Shown here: piece by piece, positions 36,891 through 46,575 of the stretch
Layout: each line of letters begins with the position of its first letter
Numbering within the stretch: position 1 is the first letter of the stretch
Source of the DNA: Sphingomonas sp. IW22
GTDB lineage: Bacteria > Pseudomonadota > Alphaproteobacteria > Sphingomonadales > Sphingomonadaceae
DNA length: 64,000 nt
Direction of reading: 5' to 3'
Assembly: GCF_041321155.1 (NCBI RefSeq)
Contig: NZ_JBGGWB010000001.1
Location: forward strand, 2,295,649 to 2,359,648
Program-made: the position numbers and the translations under genes
The notes under the pieces: generated by a model
Told to the model about the DNA's origin: nothing
Database searches by the model: none
Seen by the model: only the letters and a program-made list of their open reading frames with translations

Positions 36891-39593
36891 TCACCACTCC
36901 TTCACATCATCCGCTGCTTCTGCACTGGCACCTTGGGCTCCCTTGGTGATCGCGTCCAGACGTCCCCTAGAGCCGGTAATCTTCTGGCGACCGGCCGCCT
37001 GAGCCCTTTGCACCTCTTCATGAAGATCGCCGGCACCTACGCGGGGCACTGAACCGGAACCTCCGCCGCCGGTCTGTGCCCGGCCGCGCACTGAGCCTGC
37101 GCTTGAGATAGCCGGTCTGGATACGGGCAACCCGGGGGCGAGTACGAGCCGATCGTCGATTCCGTCGCGAAGCTGCTCAGCATAGCTTTTAATGAACTTT
37201 GCCTGCAATGCTTGGCCTTCCGGACTGAGCTGGAAAGTGACGTCGTCGAACCGCGCGTTGCCGTAGAAATCGCGGTTGCTCTCAATCTCGGCCAGACCCC
37301 ATTCTCGGTAGGCTTGGGACAGATTGAGACTGCCTGCAGCGCTGTTACCCTCGAAGAAGGACGCCTGGCTCTCGAGACGATTGGCAAGCTCCTCGGCCCG
37401 GCGGGCTTCGATCGTGAAGCTCTGGGCTTCCGTTAGAGAAGCATTCATCCCGCTCGCGGTGCTTGAGATCGACGAGCTTGATGAGGTGCTGACCGAGCGA
37501 ACGAACCCATCGCGGGTGCTCGACCAATTGCGGCTGTCAGACATCTGGGATAGGTTCCCAAAGATCCGGGAGCGGTCTTCGGACGCGATGCCGATGTCGC
37601 TGTCGGTCCATGTGCGTGTCCCACCGCCTTTCAGGCCGACGTTGGCCGAAGCTACTCCGTTTGTAATACCAGCTTTGGCGCCGGCCTCGCCCCCGAGGAA
37701 CCAGGCCGTAGAGATGTCATCGGCCGCTCTGCGCGATAGCCCGAATTGCCGCTGCAGATTGGTCGATGCCTGGTCGACCTCGCTGAATGCAGTCTGGATG
37801 CTGTCGGAGTTCGAGGTGCCGCTCGCACTCTCGAAGGATGCGCCTTGGCTGAATTGGTCCCTGAGCTCGCGGAACTTCGTGACAGCGCTGGCCGTCGATT
37901 CCGTTGCAACATTGGCATAGGTCTCGCTGTTGGCGCGGGACTGTGACGCCATCGTCGAAAGGCGCGCCGTGAAATCCTGGCCCAGCGTCGGCGTGAAGGG
38001 ATAGCTGGAGGTCGGGACCTGGTCGTAACTGCCGTCCGGAAAGCTCGTGGTCATTGCCCCAGTGTCGCTGAATGTCCGCGTCTGCGGCGCACCGTAGGTG
38101 AAGCTCGGCGCAATCGTTCCTTGTGCGAACTGGCGGGTGAGGACGCTCGAGTTTTCGAAGCTGGTGTTGCCGAGCGAGACGTTGCCGGTACTCGCCTCCC
38201 GGGCCGCTTCCTCGGCCGCGTTCTGGCTCGGGTTGAGGTAGCTTGTGGCGTGGTGGGAAATCGCCATGGCGCCCTTGGCCACACCGCCTGCCAGGAACGG
38301 CACCGATGCGATGAGATAGCCAGCTAGCAGACCGATATCGCTGTTGACGTCGGCCATGCCGGTAAAGCTCGCCAGGCTGAGCCCGTTGCTGCCCGTGACC
38401 GCGCTCATGTCAGCCGCGCCCTTGTACATCAGCATCATGTGGAGGATCACAAACAACGGCCCCCAGGCCGCGAGGTAGAAGAAGCCCGTCACATAGCCCT
38501 TGAGTGCGACGGGTCCCGTCTTGGGGAGCAGGAACAGCGGGAAGAGCACCGGAAACAGTGCGTAGAAAAGCACTGTCAGCACGACGTTCAGGAGTGGGAC
38601 CCACTTCATCGCGTTACTTGCGATTGAGCCATAGGTCCGCTCGGTCTGAATGTCGGCGCGGGTCTGGGCGTAGACGTCGACATTGCCCGCGCCGCTGGTG
38701 CCGGACATCGAATGCATGGCCTGGCTCATCGCGTTGATGGTCAGGGTCTGCTTGAAGATCTCGGTCGCGTTGGCCGAGACGCCGGTCAGGTACTGATAGG
38801 CCACCGGCAGGTCAGCAAAGAGCTTGGCCTTGGCGAGCGCGGCTGTCTGGTTGGGGTAAAGCTGACGGCCGAACACAGATCCCATCGCGTCGACCAGCCC
38901 GGTCCATTGCGCATTGAGCGTGTCGTAGGCCTCGCGGCAGGTGACAATGCTCGAGCTCACCTGGCCTGAAGTGGCATCCCTGATCAGGAAGCGTTGCGCG
39001 CGCGCCTGGCTCCCCGGGGCGATCGTCGCCCAGATGTCGCCAGTTTCCGCGAGCTCCTTCATCGAGTAGCGGCCGAGCAGCACGTCGTAGAACACGCACT
39101 GCCGGAAATGCTCGTCGAGATTGGCAGCAAACTCCGGATCGGAAATCCGCAAGGACCGGGTCGCCTCGTAGAGCCTGGCGCCGTAGATCATCCCGTTTTT
39201 CGAATAGTTGAGATCTCCGGGCAGGCCGAACACCACTTCTGCCGAGCCCGTCAGATAGTCGCCGACCTGGCTGGTAAAGCTCGCCATCAAGGCCAGGCCG
39301 AGCGGGACGTTGCTGACATTGGCCGGGGCAAGGCTCGGGTTGAGCCGGTCGGTCACATGGACATCGAGCCGCGGCACCATGAGGCAGGAGTAAATGAGCG
39401 TTGCGCCCAGGAACCAGTTGATCCAGGCGCGCCAGTCCTGATTGAATGCAAGGGTGAGGGCAGACAGGCCAAGCCCCATTACCATCACCACCTGGAGCAG
39501 GCTCTTGTAGCCCCCGTTGCCGGTCCAGGCGGCGACCGCCTGGAAGACGTTGACCAGATAGTCCCCGCCGCCGACCGTGAAAATCTCGACCAT
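36891..39593 (-). CDS. traG: F-type conjugative transfer protein TraG
   Basis: 900 residues, the usual size for F-like TraG. The N-terminal half has several membrane helices (IYSCLMVPRLDVHVTDRLNP near 95; PLLNVVLTVLFYALFPVLFPLF near 335; LAAWGPLFVILHMMLMYKGA near 380). The C-terminal half is soluble, Ser/Thr- and Gln-rich and periplasmic by family knowledge. TraG acts in pilus assembly and mating-pair stabilisation and, in F, in entry exclusion with TraS. Last gene of the transfer operon seen here; an IS21 element lies just downstream. Confidence 0.9.
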   Translation of the reverse strand: MVEIFTVGGGDYLVNVFQAVAAWTGNGGYKSLLQVVMVMGLGLSALTLAFNQDWRAWINWFLGATLIYSCLMVPRLDVHVTDRLNPSLAPANVSNVPLGLALMASFTSQVGDYLTGSAEVVFGLPGDLNYSKNGMIYGARLYEATRSLRISDPEFAANLDEHFRQCVFYDVLLGRYSMKELAETGDIWATIAPGSQARAQRFLIRDATSGQVSSSIVTCREAYDTLNAQWTGLVDAMGSVFGRQLYPNQTAALAKAKLFADLPVAYQYLTGVSANATEIFKQTLTINAMSQAMHSMSGTSGAGNVDVYAQTRADIQTERTYGSIASNAMKWVPLLNVVLTVLFYALFPVLFPLFLLPKTGPVALKGYVTGFFYLAAWGPLFVILHMMLMYKGAADMSAVTGSNGLSLASFTGMADVNSDIGLLAGYLIASVPFLAGGVAKGAMAISHHATSYLNPSQNAAEEAAREASTGNVSLGNTSFENSSVLTRQFAQGTIAPSFTYGAPQTRTFSDTGAMTTSFPDGSYDQVPTSSYPFTPTLGQDFTARLSTMASQSRANSETYANVATESTASAVTKFRELRDQFSQGASFESASGTSNSDSIQTAFSEVDQASTNLQRQFGLSRRAADDISTAWFLGGEAGAKAGITNGVASANVGLKGGGTRTWTDSDIGIASEDRSRIFGNLSQMSDSRNWSSTRDGFVRSVSTSSSSSISSTASGMNASLTEAQSFTIEARRAEELANRLESQASFFEGNSAAGSLNLSQAYREWGLAEIESNRDFYGNARFDDVTFQLSPEGQALQAKFIKSYAEQLRDGIDDRLVLAPGLPVSRPAISSAGSVRGRAQTGGGGSGSVPRVGAGDLHEEVQRAQAAGRQKITGSRGRLDAITKGAQGASAEAADDVKEW

Positions 39594-39626
39594 GTCTGTT
39601 GTCCTGCCTCGATGTGGTTGGCCCGG

Positions 39627-41063
39627 TCAGTGGGTGAGGGCGCGGCTCTGGACGCCGCGCGACCAGTCCAGCGATGCGGCCATTCCGGGCGACATCGAGG
39701 CGGCCAGCACGTTCTCGATGAACGCCGTCTTCTCGATGATCTGCAGCACCGCATTGACCTTGAGATGCGTGTTGGCCTGCCGGTCAGCGAGAGCCTGACG
39801 CACGACATTGACCTGGTTTTGCCACATCGCGATCTTGGCTTCGTCGGCCCCGATGAAACTCGACATCGAGCGGCCCGCCTCGCTGACGATCCGGTCGAGC
39901 ACGGCAAACAGCAGATCGACACTGGCGATCTCGGCCAGGGTCTCCCGGTCGTCGGTCGGCATGCCCCGGCCATAGGCGGCCTGGACGGTCAGGATCTTGT
40001 AGAGCGGGATGGACGCAACCTGCAGCAGTTCCTTCTGCTCTTCGCTGATCGCGGTGTCGTCGCGGATCGCCTGAACCATGCCGCCGATAAGCGCCGCCAC
40101 CCGCGGCCGCAGCGCTTTCGATGCCGGCAGGCTCAGCGACTTGAAGCCCGGGTTGAGGCACTTTTCCGGCTCGTCGCAGTCGAATATGAGGACGTTGCCA
40201 TTCGCGGTGCCATCCAGCAGCGAGGTGACGAGCGTAGACGAGGCTTCGCCGACGATCGGCACGAACTTGCCCGGCTCATCGTCTTTGGGCGGCACGTAGA
40301 TGATCGTGCCCAGCAGCGTCATGGCATATTCGGCGAGCTCCTCGTCGAAGCGGCCTCCGGGCGAGAAGAACGCCGACTTCTTGAGGATCGTCCAGGTGTA
40401 GTTGCGCGGCACCCCGGGATTGACGTCATCATATTTGCCGGAGCCTTGCGCGGTCGTGCTCGATCGCTGCCCCTTGGTGCCACACCCATGCTTGGCCGCG
40501 GCATAGTCGGTGAAAATCCCTTCGGAGTTGCCGATCGCTTCGCAGATCGCCTTGTCGGCAAGGTCGCCCTTGGGCCAGATCCCGCCCACCAGACCCTGGG
40601 CCATCTCGCAGGAGTTGATGTTGAGGTTGTTCATGAGCTGAGCCTTCTGGCTGAACTCCTGCATGATCTTCGAGCATTCCGGGCAGACCGTGTCGATCGC
40701 TAGGCTGAAGGCAAAGCCGACAGCGTTGTTCGCGACTGCCTTCAGCATCGCGACGATCTCGCTCGCGTTGATGAAGCTGAAGGACCCCGCAAAGATGTCG
40801 ATGCCGCCGCAACCGGCGCGAGCGCGCGGCAACTGCAGATTGGCGATGTTGGTCGTCTTCTGCGGGAACCGCGTCCAGACATTGCCGAGGCTGTAATAGC
40901 CGGCCGACTGCCCCTGGAACGCGGTCGGTCCGTTGACGTTGGCAGCGCCCCCGACGTCGCTCAGAAACGAGTCCATCGAACTGCCGACGTCGGCCGATGC
41001 GCCAGACAGAGGGAGGGCGAAGGGGAGGGCGGCTGCAAGAAGCGCAGCGACGGCTCTTTTCAT
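39627..41063 (-). CDS. traH: F-type conjugative transfer protein TraH
   Basis: 478 residues from the ATG at 41063; a GTG 12 bp upstream overlaps traF more deeply. Signal peptide MKRAVAALLAAALPFALPL, then Cys-containing mature protein (RAGCGGIDIFAGSFSFINASEIVAML near 85, typical of TraH; VCPECSKIMQEF near 130; NSCEMAQGLVG near 160). TraH is a periplasmic/outer-membrane-associated component of F pilus assembly and extension. It is followed by traG on the same strand, 33 bp away. Confidence 0.93.
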   Translation of the reverse strand: MKRAVAALLAAALPFALPLSGASADVGSSMDSFLSDVGGAANVNGPTAFQGQSAGYYSLGNVWTRFPQKTTNIANLQLPRARAGCGGIDIFAGSFSFINASEIVAMLKAVANNAVGFAFSLAIDTVCPECSKIMQEFSQKAQLMNNLNINSCEMAQGLVGGIWPKGDLADKAICEAIGNSEGIFTDYAAAKHGCGTKGQRSSTTAQGSGKYDDVNPGVPRNYTWTILKKSAFFSPGGRFDEELAEYAMTLLGTIIYVPPKDDEPGKFVPIVGEASSTLVTSLLDGTANGNVLIFDCDEPEKCLNPGFKSLSLPASKALRPRVAALIGGMVQAIRDDTAISEEQKELLQVASIPLYKILTVQAAYGRGMPTDDRETLAEIASVDLLFAVLDRIVSEAGRSMSSFIGADEAKIAMWQNQVNVVRQALADRQANTHLKVNAVLQIIEKTAFIENVLAASMSPGMAASLDWSRGVQSRALTH

Positions 41064-41064
41064 C

Positions 41065-41916
41065 CTAGTAGTCACGTCCAGCTTCCTTCGATGTGAGGAG
41101 GTAAATCCGGTCCTGAAGCTCGTCGGCGCTCATGACGCCGTAGCCGATCGGGATGGGGCGGCCGGTCTGCGCGTCCCAGAGCACGACCGCTGGCGTGATC
41201 TTGGGCTCGAGCCCCATGCGGCTGCGCTGGTTGGTCTCGACCGTGTAGTTCGGGAAATGTCGCGACGGGCCGCCATCGGTCGAAATCGCGCGCACCGCGA
41301 TATGCCAGGTCGAGGCAACGCTCTGCACGATCGGCGACATGACTTCGCAGGCGCCGCAGCTCTGGGCGAAGAAGTAGAAGAGCCCGTAGCGCTCGGAGAG
41401 CTGGGCCATCGCGGCGTTCCGTTCAGCGCTTCGCGAATCCTGCCATTGGCGCTTGCCGAGCGTCGAGACCGGGCGCTGCAGCGTGTAATCGAGCTCCGGA
41501 TCCTGCCAGATCGCCCGCTGCCAGACGTCGCTGAAGAGCGACGCGCGGTCGAGCTGCGCGCGCTGGAACCGGATATAGGCCGTCACATTTGCTGGCGTCG
41601 GCTCGAGGATCGCCTTGGCCTTCAGTTCGCGCAAGGTCGCCGTAATCGCGTCAAGTTGGCTGGCCGCACTGGCCGGAGGCGTTGGCAGGGGTGCATTCTG
41701 TTCCGGCGGCTTGGGCCGCTCGCAGTAGAACCAGTATCCGAGCCGCCGCTCCTCGCAATAGAAGCTATCCTGGCGCTCGGTCGGCTGGGCGCTGGGCGGC
41801 GCATCGGTCCGGCTTGCGACCGGCTGGGCGGTCGCCGGAGAAAACTGGCAAACGGAATTGGCAATCGCGCAGGCGGCAAGCAGCCACCACGCGGCCTTAC
41901 TGGCGGGCGCGGGCAT
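41065..41916 (-). CDS. traF: F-type conjugative transfer protein TraF
   Basis: 283 residues from the ATG at 41916, overlapping the traN end by 20 bp. N-terminal hydrophobic segment (AAWWLLAACAIANSVC), then FYCEERRLGYWFYCERP, and a thioredoxin-like C-terminal half with FFAQSCGACEVMSPIVQ near 180 (CGAC, here a CxxC pair) and ITPAVVLWD near 232. F TraF lacks the CxxC in many plasmids, whereas related TraF/TrbB proteins have it; here it is present, so a periplasmic disulfide role is likely. Confidence 0.92.
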   Translation of the reverse strand: MPAPASKAAWWLLAACAIANSVCQFSPATAQPVASRTDAPPSAQPTERQDSFYCEERRLGYWFYCERPKPPEQNAPLPTPPASAASQLDAITATLRELKAKAILEPTPANVTAYIRFQRAQLDRASLFSDVWQRAIWQDPELDYTLQRPVSTLGKRQWQDSRSAERNAAMAQLSERYGLFYFFAQSCGACEVMSPIVQSVASTWHIAVRAISTDGGPSRHFPNYTVETNQRSRMGLEPKITPAVVLWDAQTGRPIPIGYGVMSADELQDRIYLLTSKEAGRDY

Positions 41917-43624
41917 AGTAGTCCTCGATCTTCTGTTGGATGTCCTGGGTTGCCTGCAGCTCGTCAGGCAGGCGGGCGGCGCCGGTAAATTCGGCGTAGA
42001 CCTCGCTGAAATCCATTTTCGAGAGGTCGAGCCGGGCAAACTCGTCGATGGTGAAGCCTTGGCATTGCTCGGTCTTCGGCTTACCCCAGGGCTTGTTCAG
42101 CTGCTGGCGGCCTTGCTCCTGCAGGATCCGCGAAAGTTTGGATTCAAAGCAGCAGTAGACCTTGCGCTTGGTCAGGCACACGCCAAGGAACGACGAGGAG
42201 CAATAAGTGCCGACGTAGGCGCACAGACCCTGCGCATCCTTCTGATGCAGCAGCATCTCCTCGCGGCTGCAGCCCAGCGCCACGAGCAGCTGGATGCCCG
42301 GGATAAGCGGGAAGCCCTTGCCCTTGCAGCAGTTGAGCACGCCGAAGACCTTGGACCAGCAGCTTTCCCGGGTCCCCTTGAACAGAGTGAGGTTGTCCGG
42401 ATCGAATTCGCGGCGCGCCTGGTTCATCGCATTCAAGGCGACGGCCGCGTCCTTGAACTCGTCGTTGGCCTCGCGCTGGATGGTCTCGCATGAACCATCG
42501 ATGCAGTAGACATCGCCATCGCAGATGAACTGGTTAGTGTTTGCAGGCTGGTCCGGAACGGGGCAATCGTAGACCCGCTCCCAGGTGCGGCAGGGCTCCC
42601 CCGCGAGGCAGTCTTCGCGCACCAGCTTGCAGCCCGGAGTGGCTTCAATTGTCTGGCAGTCCTGTGCCTCGGTGAACTGCGCACAGCTGTAACTGCGGCT
42701 CCACGCCCAGCACGGCTGCGTCACGGCGATGCCATCGACGATGCGGGTCACCGGATCGCTGTCCGTGCACGTCTCGGTGTCTTGCTGGCACGAGGTATCA
42801 GCCGCAAAACCAGCACACTGGCTTTCATCGCGCGTGGTCGTGACGACGTTCTCGCCTGTCACCGTGTAGGGTGTCGCGCCATCGACCGGCGCCGTGCAAC
42901 TGACGAGATCAACCCTCAGATCGCCCGAGTTACAACCCCAGTAGATCCCGAAATAAGGATCGCACAGGTTGATCGGATAGGACTGCGTGACCGTGCATTG
43001 CGGCGCGGGGTAGCGGTTGCAATTGTAGACCGAAGCCGGATCGACCCCGCTGCCGCCTACGCAATAGTAGCCGTAGACCTGCCGCTGCTCGACACGCGCG
43101 GTTAATGTCACGGGGCAGGTCCGCGTTTCCTGTGTCGCCGTATAACCGACGTTGCAGGTCGCCATGTAGCGCGCCGCGGTTCCGCTGGCCGACGGCAAGG
43201 GCACGCAGCGCCCCTGTGAGCCGCCAATGGCCATTCCGCTCGTATAGGCGAGCGGGTCGTCGCTGATCACATTGCTGCGCGCGATCGTTGCGTCGAGATC
43301 CTGTGGCGCAAACCGGGCGCGCCGGTCCATCGAATCCCGCATGGCCTTGTAGCCTGTGTTGGTCGTCGCCTGGCTCGCCGCTTCGCGGCTCATCCGGTCA
43401 GGATCGTCGAAGTAACCAGACTGGCTCGGCGTGCCGCGGAAATTGGGAATGCGGCTCGCATCGGGGTTCGTCGTTGCCGCGCTTTGCGCCGAGGCTGCCT
43501 TGTCCCGTCCGAAAGCCTTGCCGTCGGCCTTGGCAGCATCAGTTGTGGTTTGGGCGTGGAGCGGGCCGACGAGGGCGAGAAGAAGCGCGCCCACGCCAGC
43601 GAGAGAGAGGACCGATCGTTTCAT
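41897..43624 (-). CDS. traN: mating-pair stabilisation protein TraN
   Basis: 575 residues; signal peptide MKRSVLSLAGVGALLLALVG. The mature part is very cysteine-rich (for example CVPLPSASG, TCQQDTETCTDSDP, CAQFTEAQDCQTIE, CSREEMLLHQKDAQGLC), as in F-type TraN, the outer-membrane adhesin that contacts the recipient and stabilises mating pairs. FQCQGFTIDEFARLDLSKMDFSE-like sequence near the end is typical. Its ATG overlaps the trbC stop as ATGA. Correct folding would require the disulfide enzymes encoded in the same operon. Confidence 0.92.
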   Translation of the reverse strand: MKRSVLSLAGVGALLLALVGPLHAQTTTDAAKADGKAFGRDKAASAQSAATTNPDASRIPNFRGTPSQSGYFDDPDRMSREAASQATTNTGYKAMRDSMDRRARFAPQDLDATIARSNVISDDPLAYTSGMAIGGSQGRCVPLPSASGTAARYMATCNVGYTATQETRTCPVTLTARVEQRQVYGYYCVGGSGVDPASVYNCNRYPAPQCTVTQSYPINLCDPYFGIYWGCNSGDLRVDLVSCTAPVDGATPYTVTGENVVTTTRDESQCAGFAADTSCQQDTETCTDSDPVTRIVDGIAVTQPCWAWSRSYSCAQFTEAQDCQTIEATPGCKLVREDCLAGEPCRTWERVYDCPVPDQPANTNQFICDGDVYCIDGSCETIQREANDEFKDAAVALNAMNQARREFDPDNLTLFKGTRESCWSKVFGVLNCCKGKGFPLIPGIQLLVALGCSREEMLLHQKDAQGLCAYVGTYCSSSFLGVCLTKRKVYCCFESKLSRILQEQGRQQLNKPWGKPKTEQCQGFTIDEFARLDLSKMDFSEVYAEFTGAARLPDELQATQDIQQKIEDYYARARQ

Positions 43625-44385
43625 GGAACCTGCCTTTCAAGACGGGCGAGGTGCTGGGCGGCGAGCAAAGCGCCGGGGCCGCCGCCGCGCGCGAAGGTCT
43701 CGAGCGCGTAAGCTGCGCTGACATTGCCGCTCATCCGGTCGTGCGGCGGAACTTGCGTCCGGCAGTCGAACCCGTCGCATAGATCGAAGTCGCTGCTGGT
43801 GACGACGTAGGTGGGAACCGCCTCGATCCCGAAGGCGCGGAACAGCCGCGGGTCGATGCCGACGCCGTCCAGCTGCTGGCCGGGCTTGGCAACTTTGGCC
43901 AATGCCGCCGTGAGAGCCTTGACGCTGTTGCCGGGCAGCCCGCGCAAGGCAACAACACCGCCAGCCTTGGTCACGTCGTCGATCATCGCACGCAGCGCTG
44001 CAGGCGGCATCGATAGCGAAGCAAAGGCGATGAACCTCGGCGCCTCGCCCATGCCTTCGCTGGTCACGGCGCCTGCATCGGCCACCATTCGGTCAAAATC
44101 GAATGTGCTGGCCTCACCAGGCTTCGCCTTTGCGGCGGCCTCACGCATGTAGCGGCGAGCGTGCGCCTCTGCCTCGTCGGAGCTGGTCCTCGCCTCCCGC
44201 GCCAGGGCTTCGGCTCTGGCGCGGGCATTGGCAGACAGCGCGTCGGCATCGGGGGCACCAGCACTGGCCCGCGCCCGGATAGCGGCCAGATCGAGGTCCG
44301 GTTCGGCCGTCTGCGCCGAGGCGCCAGCCAAAGCAGCAAGGCTGGAAAGCGATGCGACGACAAGAAGATGAGGGAGTTTATTCAT
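43621..44385 (-). CDS. trbC: F-type pilin assembly protein TrbC
   Basis: 254 residues from the ATG at 44385 that overlaps the traU stop. Signal peptide (LLVVASLSSLAALAGASAQ), an Ala/Arg/Glu-rich helical stretch to residue 90, then the TrbC_Ftype domain: FIAFASLSMPPAALRAMIDDV near 125, GGVVALRGLPGNSVKALTAAL near 150, LFRAFGIEAVPTYVV near 190. Periplasmic; required for F-pilus assembly by family knowledge. Coupled to traN by ATGA. Confidence 0.9.
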   Translation of the reverse strand: MNKLPHLLVVASLSSLAALAGASAQTAEPDLDLAAIRARASAGAPDADALSANARARAEALAREARTSSDEAEAHARRYMREAAAKAKPGEASTFDFDRMVADAGAVTSEGMGEAPRFIAFASLSMPPAALRAMIDDVTKAGGVVALRGLPGNSVKALTAALAKVAKPGQQLDGVGIDPRLFRAFGIEAVPTYVVTSSDFDLCDGFDCRTQVPPHDRMSGNVSAAYALETFARGGGPGALLAAQHLARLERQVP

Positions 44386-45410
44386 AGTGCACAGCAATTC
44401 CGCTTGCGCCAGACCAGGTAGCCCATGTCCTCGCCAATGGCGGGATAGACCTGGCCTGCCGACATGAAGGTGGTGGAGGCACCAATGGGCGCGCAGGCGT
44501 AGCGGCCCTTGGTCTGCGGATTGGGATTGGTGGCCTGGAAGCGGTACTGCTGCTTGCGCATCACCGGCATCAGGTACTTGCCGCAAAGCCCTTTGCTGCC
44601 CATCGTCCCCCAAGCGACCAGTTCGCGGTGGAGCTTGTAGGAGAAACGGGCGAGCGCGAGCCGCGATGCCTGCACATGGCCGATCGTTGCCGAGACATTG
44701 CCGTTGAGCGGATACATCGTGCCCTGGCAGCCCGCGCACCAGAACAGCTCATCGGTCGGCAGCTTGGCCGTTGCCGCCACGCAGTCCGCTGCACATGCGG
44801 CAAGCGCCAAGGGATTGGCGAAGAGGACCGCCTCGGGATTGATGATCGCGGTGAGCTCGCTGTCCTGCCACACCGGATCAATCTCGGTGATGTAGAGGAT
44901 GTCGATCGAGCCGGACTCGAGGCACAGGAAATCGGCGACGATCTCCATCCAGTAGATCAGCGGATAGGCATACCAGTGGACATGCCACTGCGAGTTGTAC
45001 TGGGTGTTGCCGCCAACCGCCGATGGCCCCGCCATCGACTTGAAGCCGATGTCGAATCCCGGATCGAGCTTCATCCCGCCGAGATTGACGAAGCACCATG
45101 GCTTCATGCTGACGTCGGCAAGCCGGACCGGCTCCCAGAACCCCATGGCTATGCCGGGCCGCAAACCGCAGAGGCAAACAGGGAGAGCCGGGTTGCTCGG
45201 ATCGGGACGGCTCGACGGCCAGATCTTCAGGCCACCGATCGAGATCGGAAACAGGCACGACCAGCAGATGTCCGTGATCGGATTGACGAACTTGCCAGTG
45301 CAGCGCCCGGGGCCGGCCGCAGCCTGGGCAGGAGCACTGGACACGACGCTCAGGCTGGTGAGCAGAAGTGCTCCGCAAAGCCATGACAGAAGGCGTTTTT
45401 TCTTGCTCAT
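44382..45410 (-). CDS. traU: F-type conjugative transfer protein TraU
   Basis: 342 residues with signal peptide (LLSWLCGALLLTSLSVVSSAPAQA). The mature protein is highly conserved and Cys-rich: CTGKFVNPITDICWSCLFPI near 37, CLCGLRPGIAMGFWEP near 80, VEIVADFLCLE-like YWMEIVADFLCLE near 155, FWCAGCQGTMYPL near 225. This is the hallmark of TraU, a periplasmic protein required for DNA transfer and pilus assembly. It overlaps traW by 4 bp and trbC by 4 bp. Confidence 0.95.
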   Translation of the reverse strand: MSKKKRLLSWLCGALLLTSLSVVSSAPAQAAAGPGRCTGKFVNPITDICWSCLFPISIGGLKIWPSSRPDPSNPALPVCLCGLRPGIAMGFWEPVRLADVSMKPWCFVNLGGMKLDPGFDIGFKSMAGPSAVGGNTQYNSQWHVHWYAYPLIYWMEIVADFLCLESGSIDILYITEIDPVWQDSELTAIINPEAVLFANPLALAACAADCVAATAKLPTDELFWCAGCQGTMYPLNGNVSATIGHVQASRLALARFSYKLHRELVAWGTMGSKGLCGKYLMPVMRKQQYRFQATNPNPQTKGRYACAPIGASTTFMSAGQVYPAIGEDMGYLVWRKRNCCAL

Positions 45411-46054
45411 GACGGCGCACGCTCCTTGAGAGGCACGGGCTGTTCGGTGATGATGAGCGCGCGGCCCTGCTGCTCGACGGTTGCGGGCACCGCGCGAATG
45501 CCAAAGTGTTTCACCAGCGTGCCGCCCTGATCGAAGTAGAAGCGCCGCTGACGGGCCTTCATGAGTTCGAGCGGCGCACCGGCTACGAGGATGAGCTTCG
45601 CCTTGGTGCTGGCAAAGCGGCGGGTGGCCCAGGCGAGCTGCGCCGGGTCGTCCCCGTCGAGAAAGACGAGGGGTGCGCGCAGCGGCACGGTATCCAGAGG
45701 ATTGACCCGCGTGCCTGCGGCAATGATGACCCGGCCCTTGTCGTCGGCAATGTCGCGCGGGGCGGCGATCGTCGGATCGAAGCGCCAGCTGCGCAGCGCC
45801 GAGGCGAGGGTAACGCCCGCGACCGGCTCTGGCCGGTTGACCCGGGCGATTGTCCGCCGCTTCAGCTCTTCGTTGAGACGGGCCGTTTCGCCGGTCTTCT
45901 CAAGCTGGGTGAGCCTGGCATGGATCTGCTGAAGCAGGTCCGGTTCGATGACCGGCCATACCGCGCCGTGCTGGCCGTAATCGCGAGCCATTGCCTGTGG
46001 TGCGATGGCCAGCGCCAGCGCAGTGGTGCAAACCGGCAGAGTGAGGAGCCTCAC
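45407..46054 (-). CDS. traW: F-type conjugative transfer protein TraW
   Basis: 215 residues from the GTG at 46054, which overlaps the stop of the peptidase gene as GTGA. Signal peptide (TLPVCTTALALAIAPQAMA), then YGQHGAVWPVIEPDLLQQIHARL (family G..WPI.E.DLL) and FDPTIAAPRDIADDKGRVI near 95 and PLVFLDGDDPAQLAWA near 130, the typical TraW/TrbC-partner pattern. Periplasmic pilus-assembly factor that interacts with TrbC in F. Confidence 0.92.
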   Translation of the reverse strand: MRLLTLPVCTTALALAIAPQAMARDYGQHGAVWPVIEPDLLQQIHARLTQLEKTGETARLNEELKRRTIARVNRPEPVAGVTLASALRSWRFDPTIAAPRDIADDKGRVIIAAGTRVNPLDTVPLRAPLVFLDGDDPAQLAWATRRFASTKAKLILVAGAPLELMKARQRRFYFDQGGTLVKHFGIRAVPATVEQQGRALIITEQPVPLKERAPS

Positions 46055-46575
46055 AGGATTGGCCTCCCGACCCCGAGTATGCGCGGTCCACAGATCCAAC
46101 CGATCGCGGCATAGCGACTGTCAAAGCCATCCTTGTGTTCGCTGGTGACGAAGTAGCAGCCTTTCGGCACGCGCCCCGTAGGTCCAAGCGCCAGCGGTTC
46201 GCCGAGGCGGCTCTCAAGCTTGGCCTTGGCCACGGCCTCACCGTTGACGAAGTAGATGCGGTTTTGCTCGGTGATGATGTCGCCCGGAACACCGCTCACA
46301 CGCTTGCCGAACGGCTTGGGCTTCGCCCCGAAATGCTTGACCAGCAAAGGCGAGGTGGGCGGGTCGAACAGGATGATGTCCCCGCGATGCACGGGTGCCC
46401 CCCGCGTGACCCAGATGGCCCAGTAGGGCAGGCTGGGGCTCACATTGATCATAAGCGCATGGCCCTGCGCGAAGGCGGCAAGCGAGGAGAGCGCCAGTGC
46501 CCCGGCGCCGAGCCCACCCCAAAGCACGAGCCGGCGCGCCGAAGCTGAGCGGATCAAGAGATCAGCGGGCAGCAT
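46051..46575 (-). CDS. S26-family signal peptidase of the transfer operon (TraF/TrhF-type)
   Basis: 174 residues from the ATG at 46575 (GGAG upstream), overlapping trbI by 14 bp. One N-terminal membrane helix, then NVSPSLPYWAIWV with the nucleophile Ser near 47, DIILFDPP near 68 and GKRVSGVPGD near 92 with the general-base Lys; the final GY..CGPRILG-type box is also present. Such peptidases (TrhF in IncH, TraF in RP4) mature pilin or other secreted transfer proteins. Pilin processing by this protein is inferred. Confidence 0.88.
   Translation of the reverse strand: MLPADLLIRSASARRLVLWGGLGAGALALSSLAAFAQGHALMINVSPSLPYWAIWVTRGAPVHRGDIILFDPPTSPLLVKHFGAKPKPFGKRVSGVPGDIITEQNRIYFVNGEAVAKAKLESRLGEPLALGPTGRVPKGCYFVTSEHKDGFDSRYAAIGWICGPRILGVGRPIL

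Noticed and set aside
36874-36897. Hairpin at the traG stop as a strong terminator
   Set aside because: Nine perfect base pairs but the downstream minus-strand sequence lacks a T-run.
38994-40703. Open frame of 569 codons on the plus strand
   Set aside because: Antisense to traG and traH; no domain, and the minus-strand genes are clearly real.
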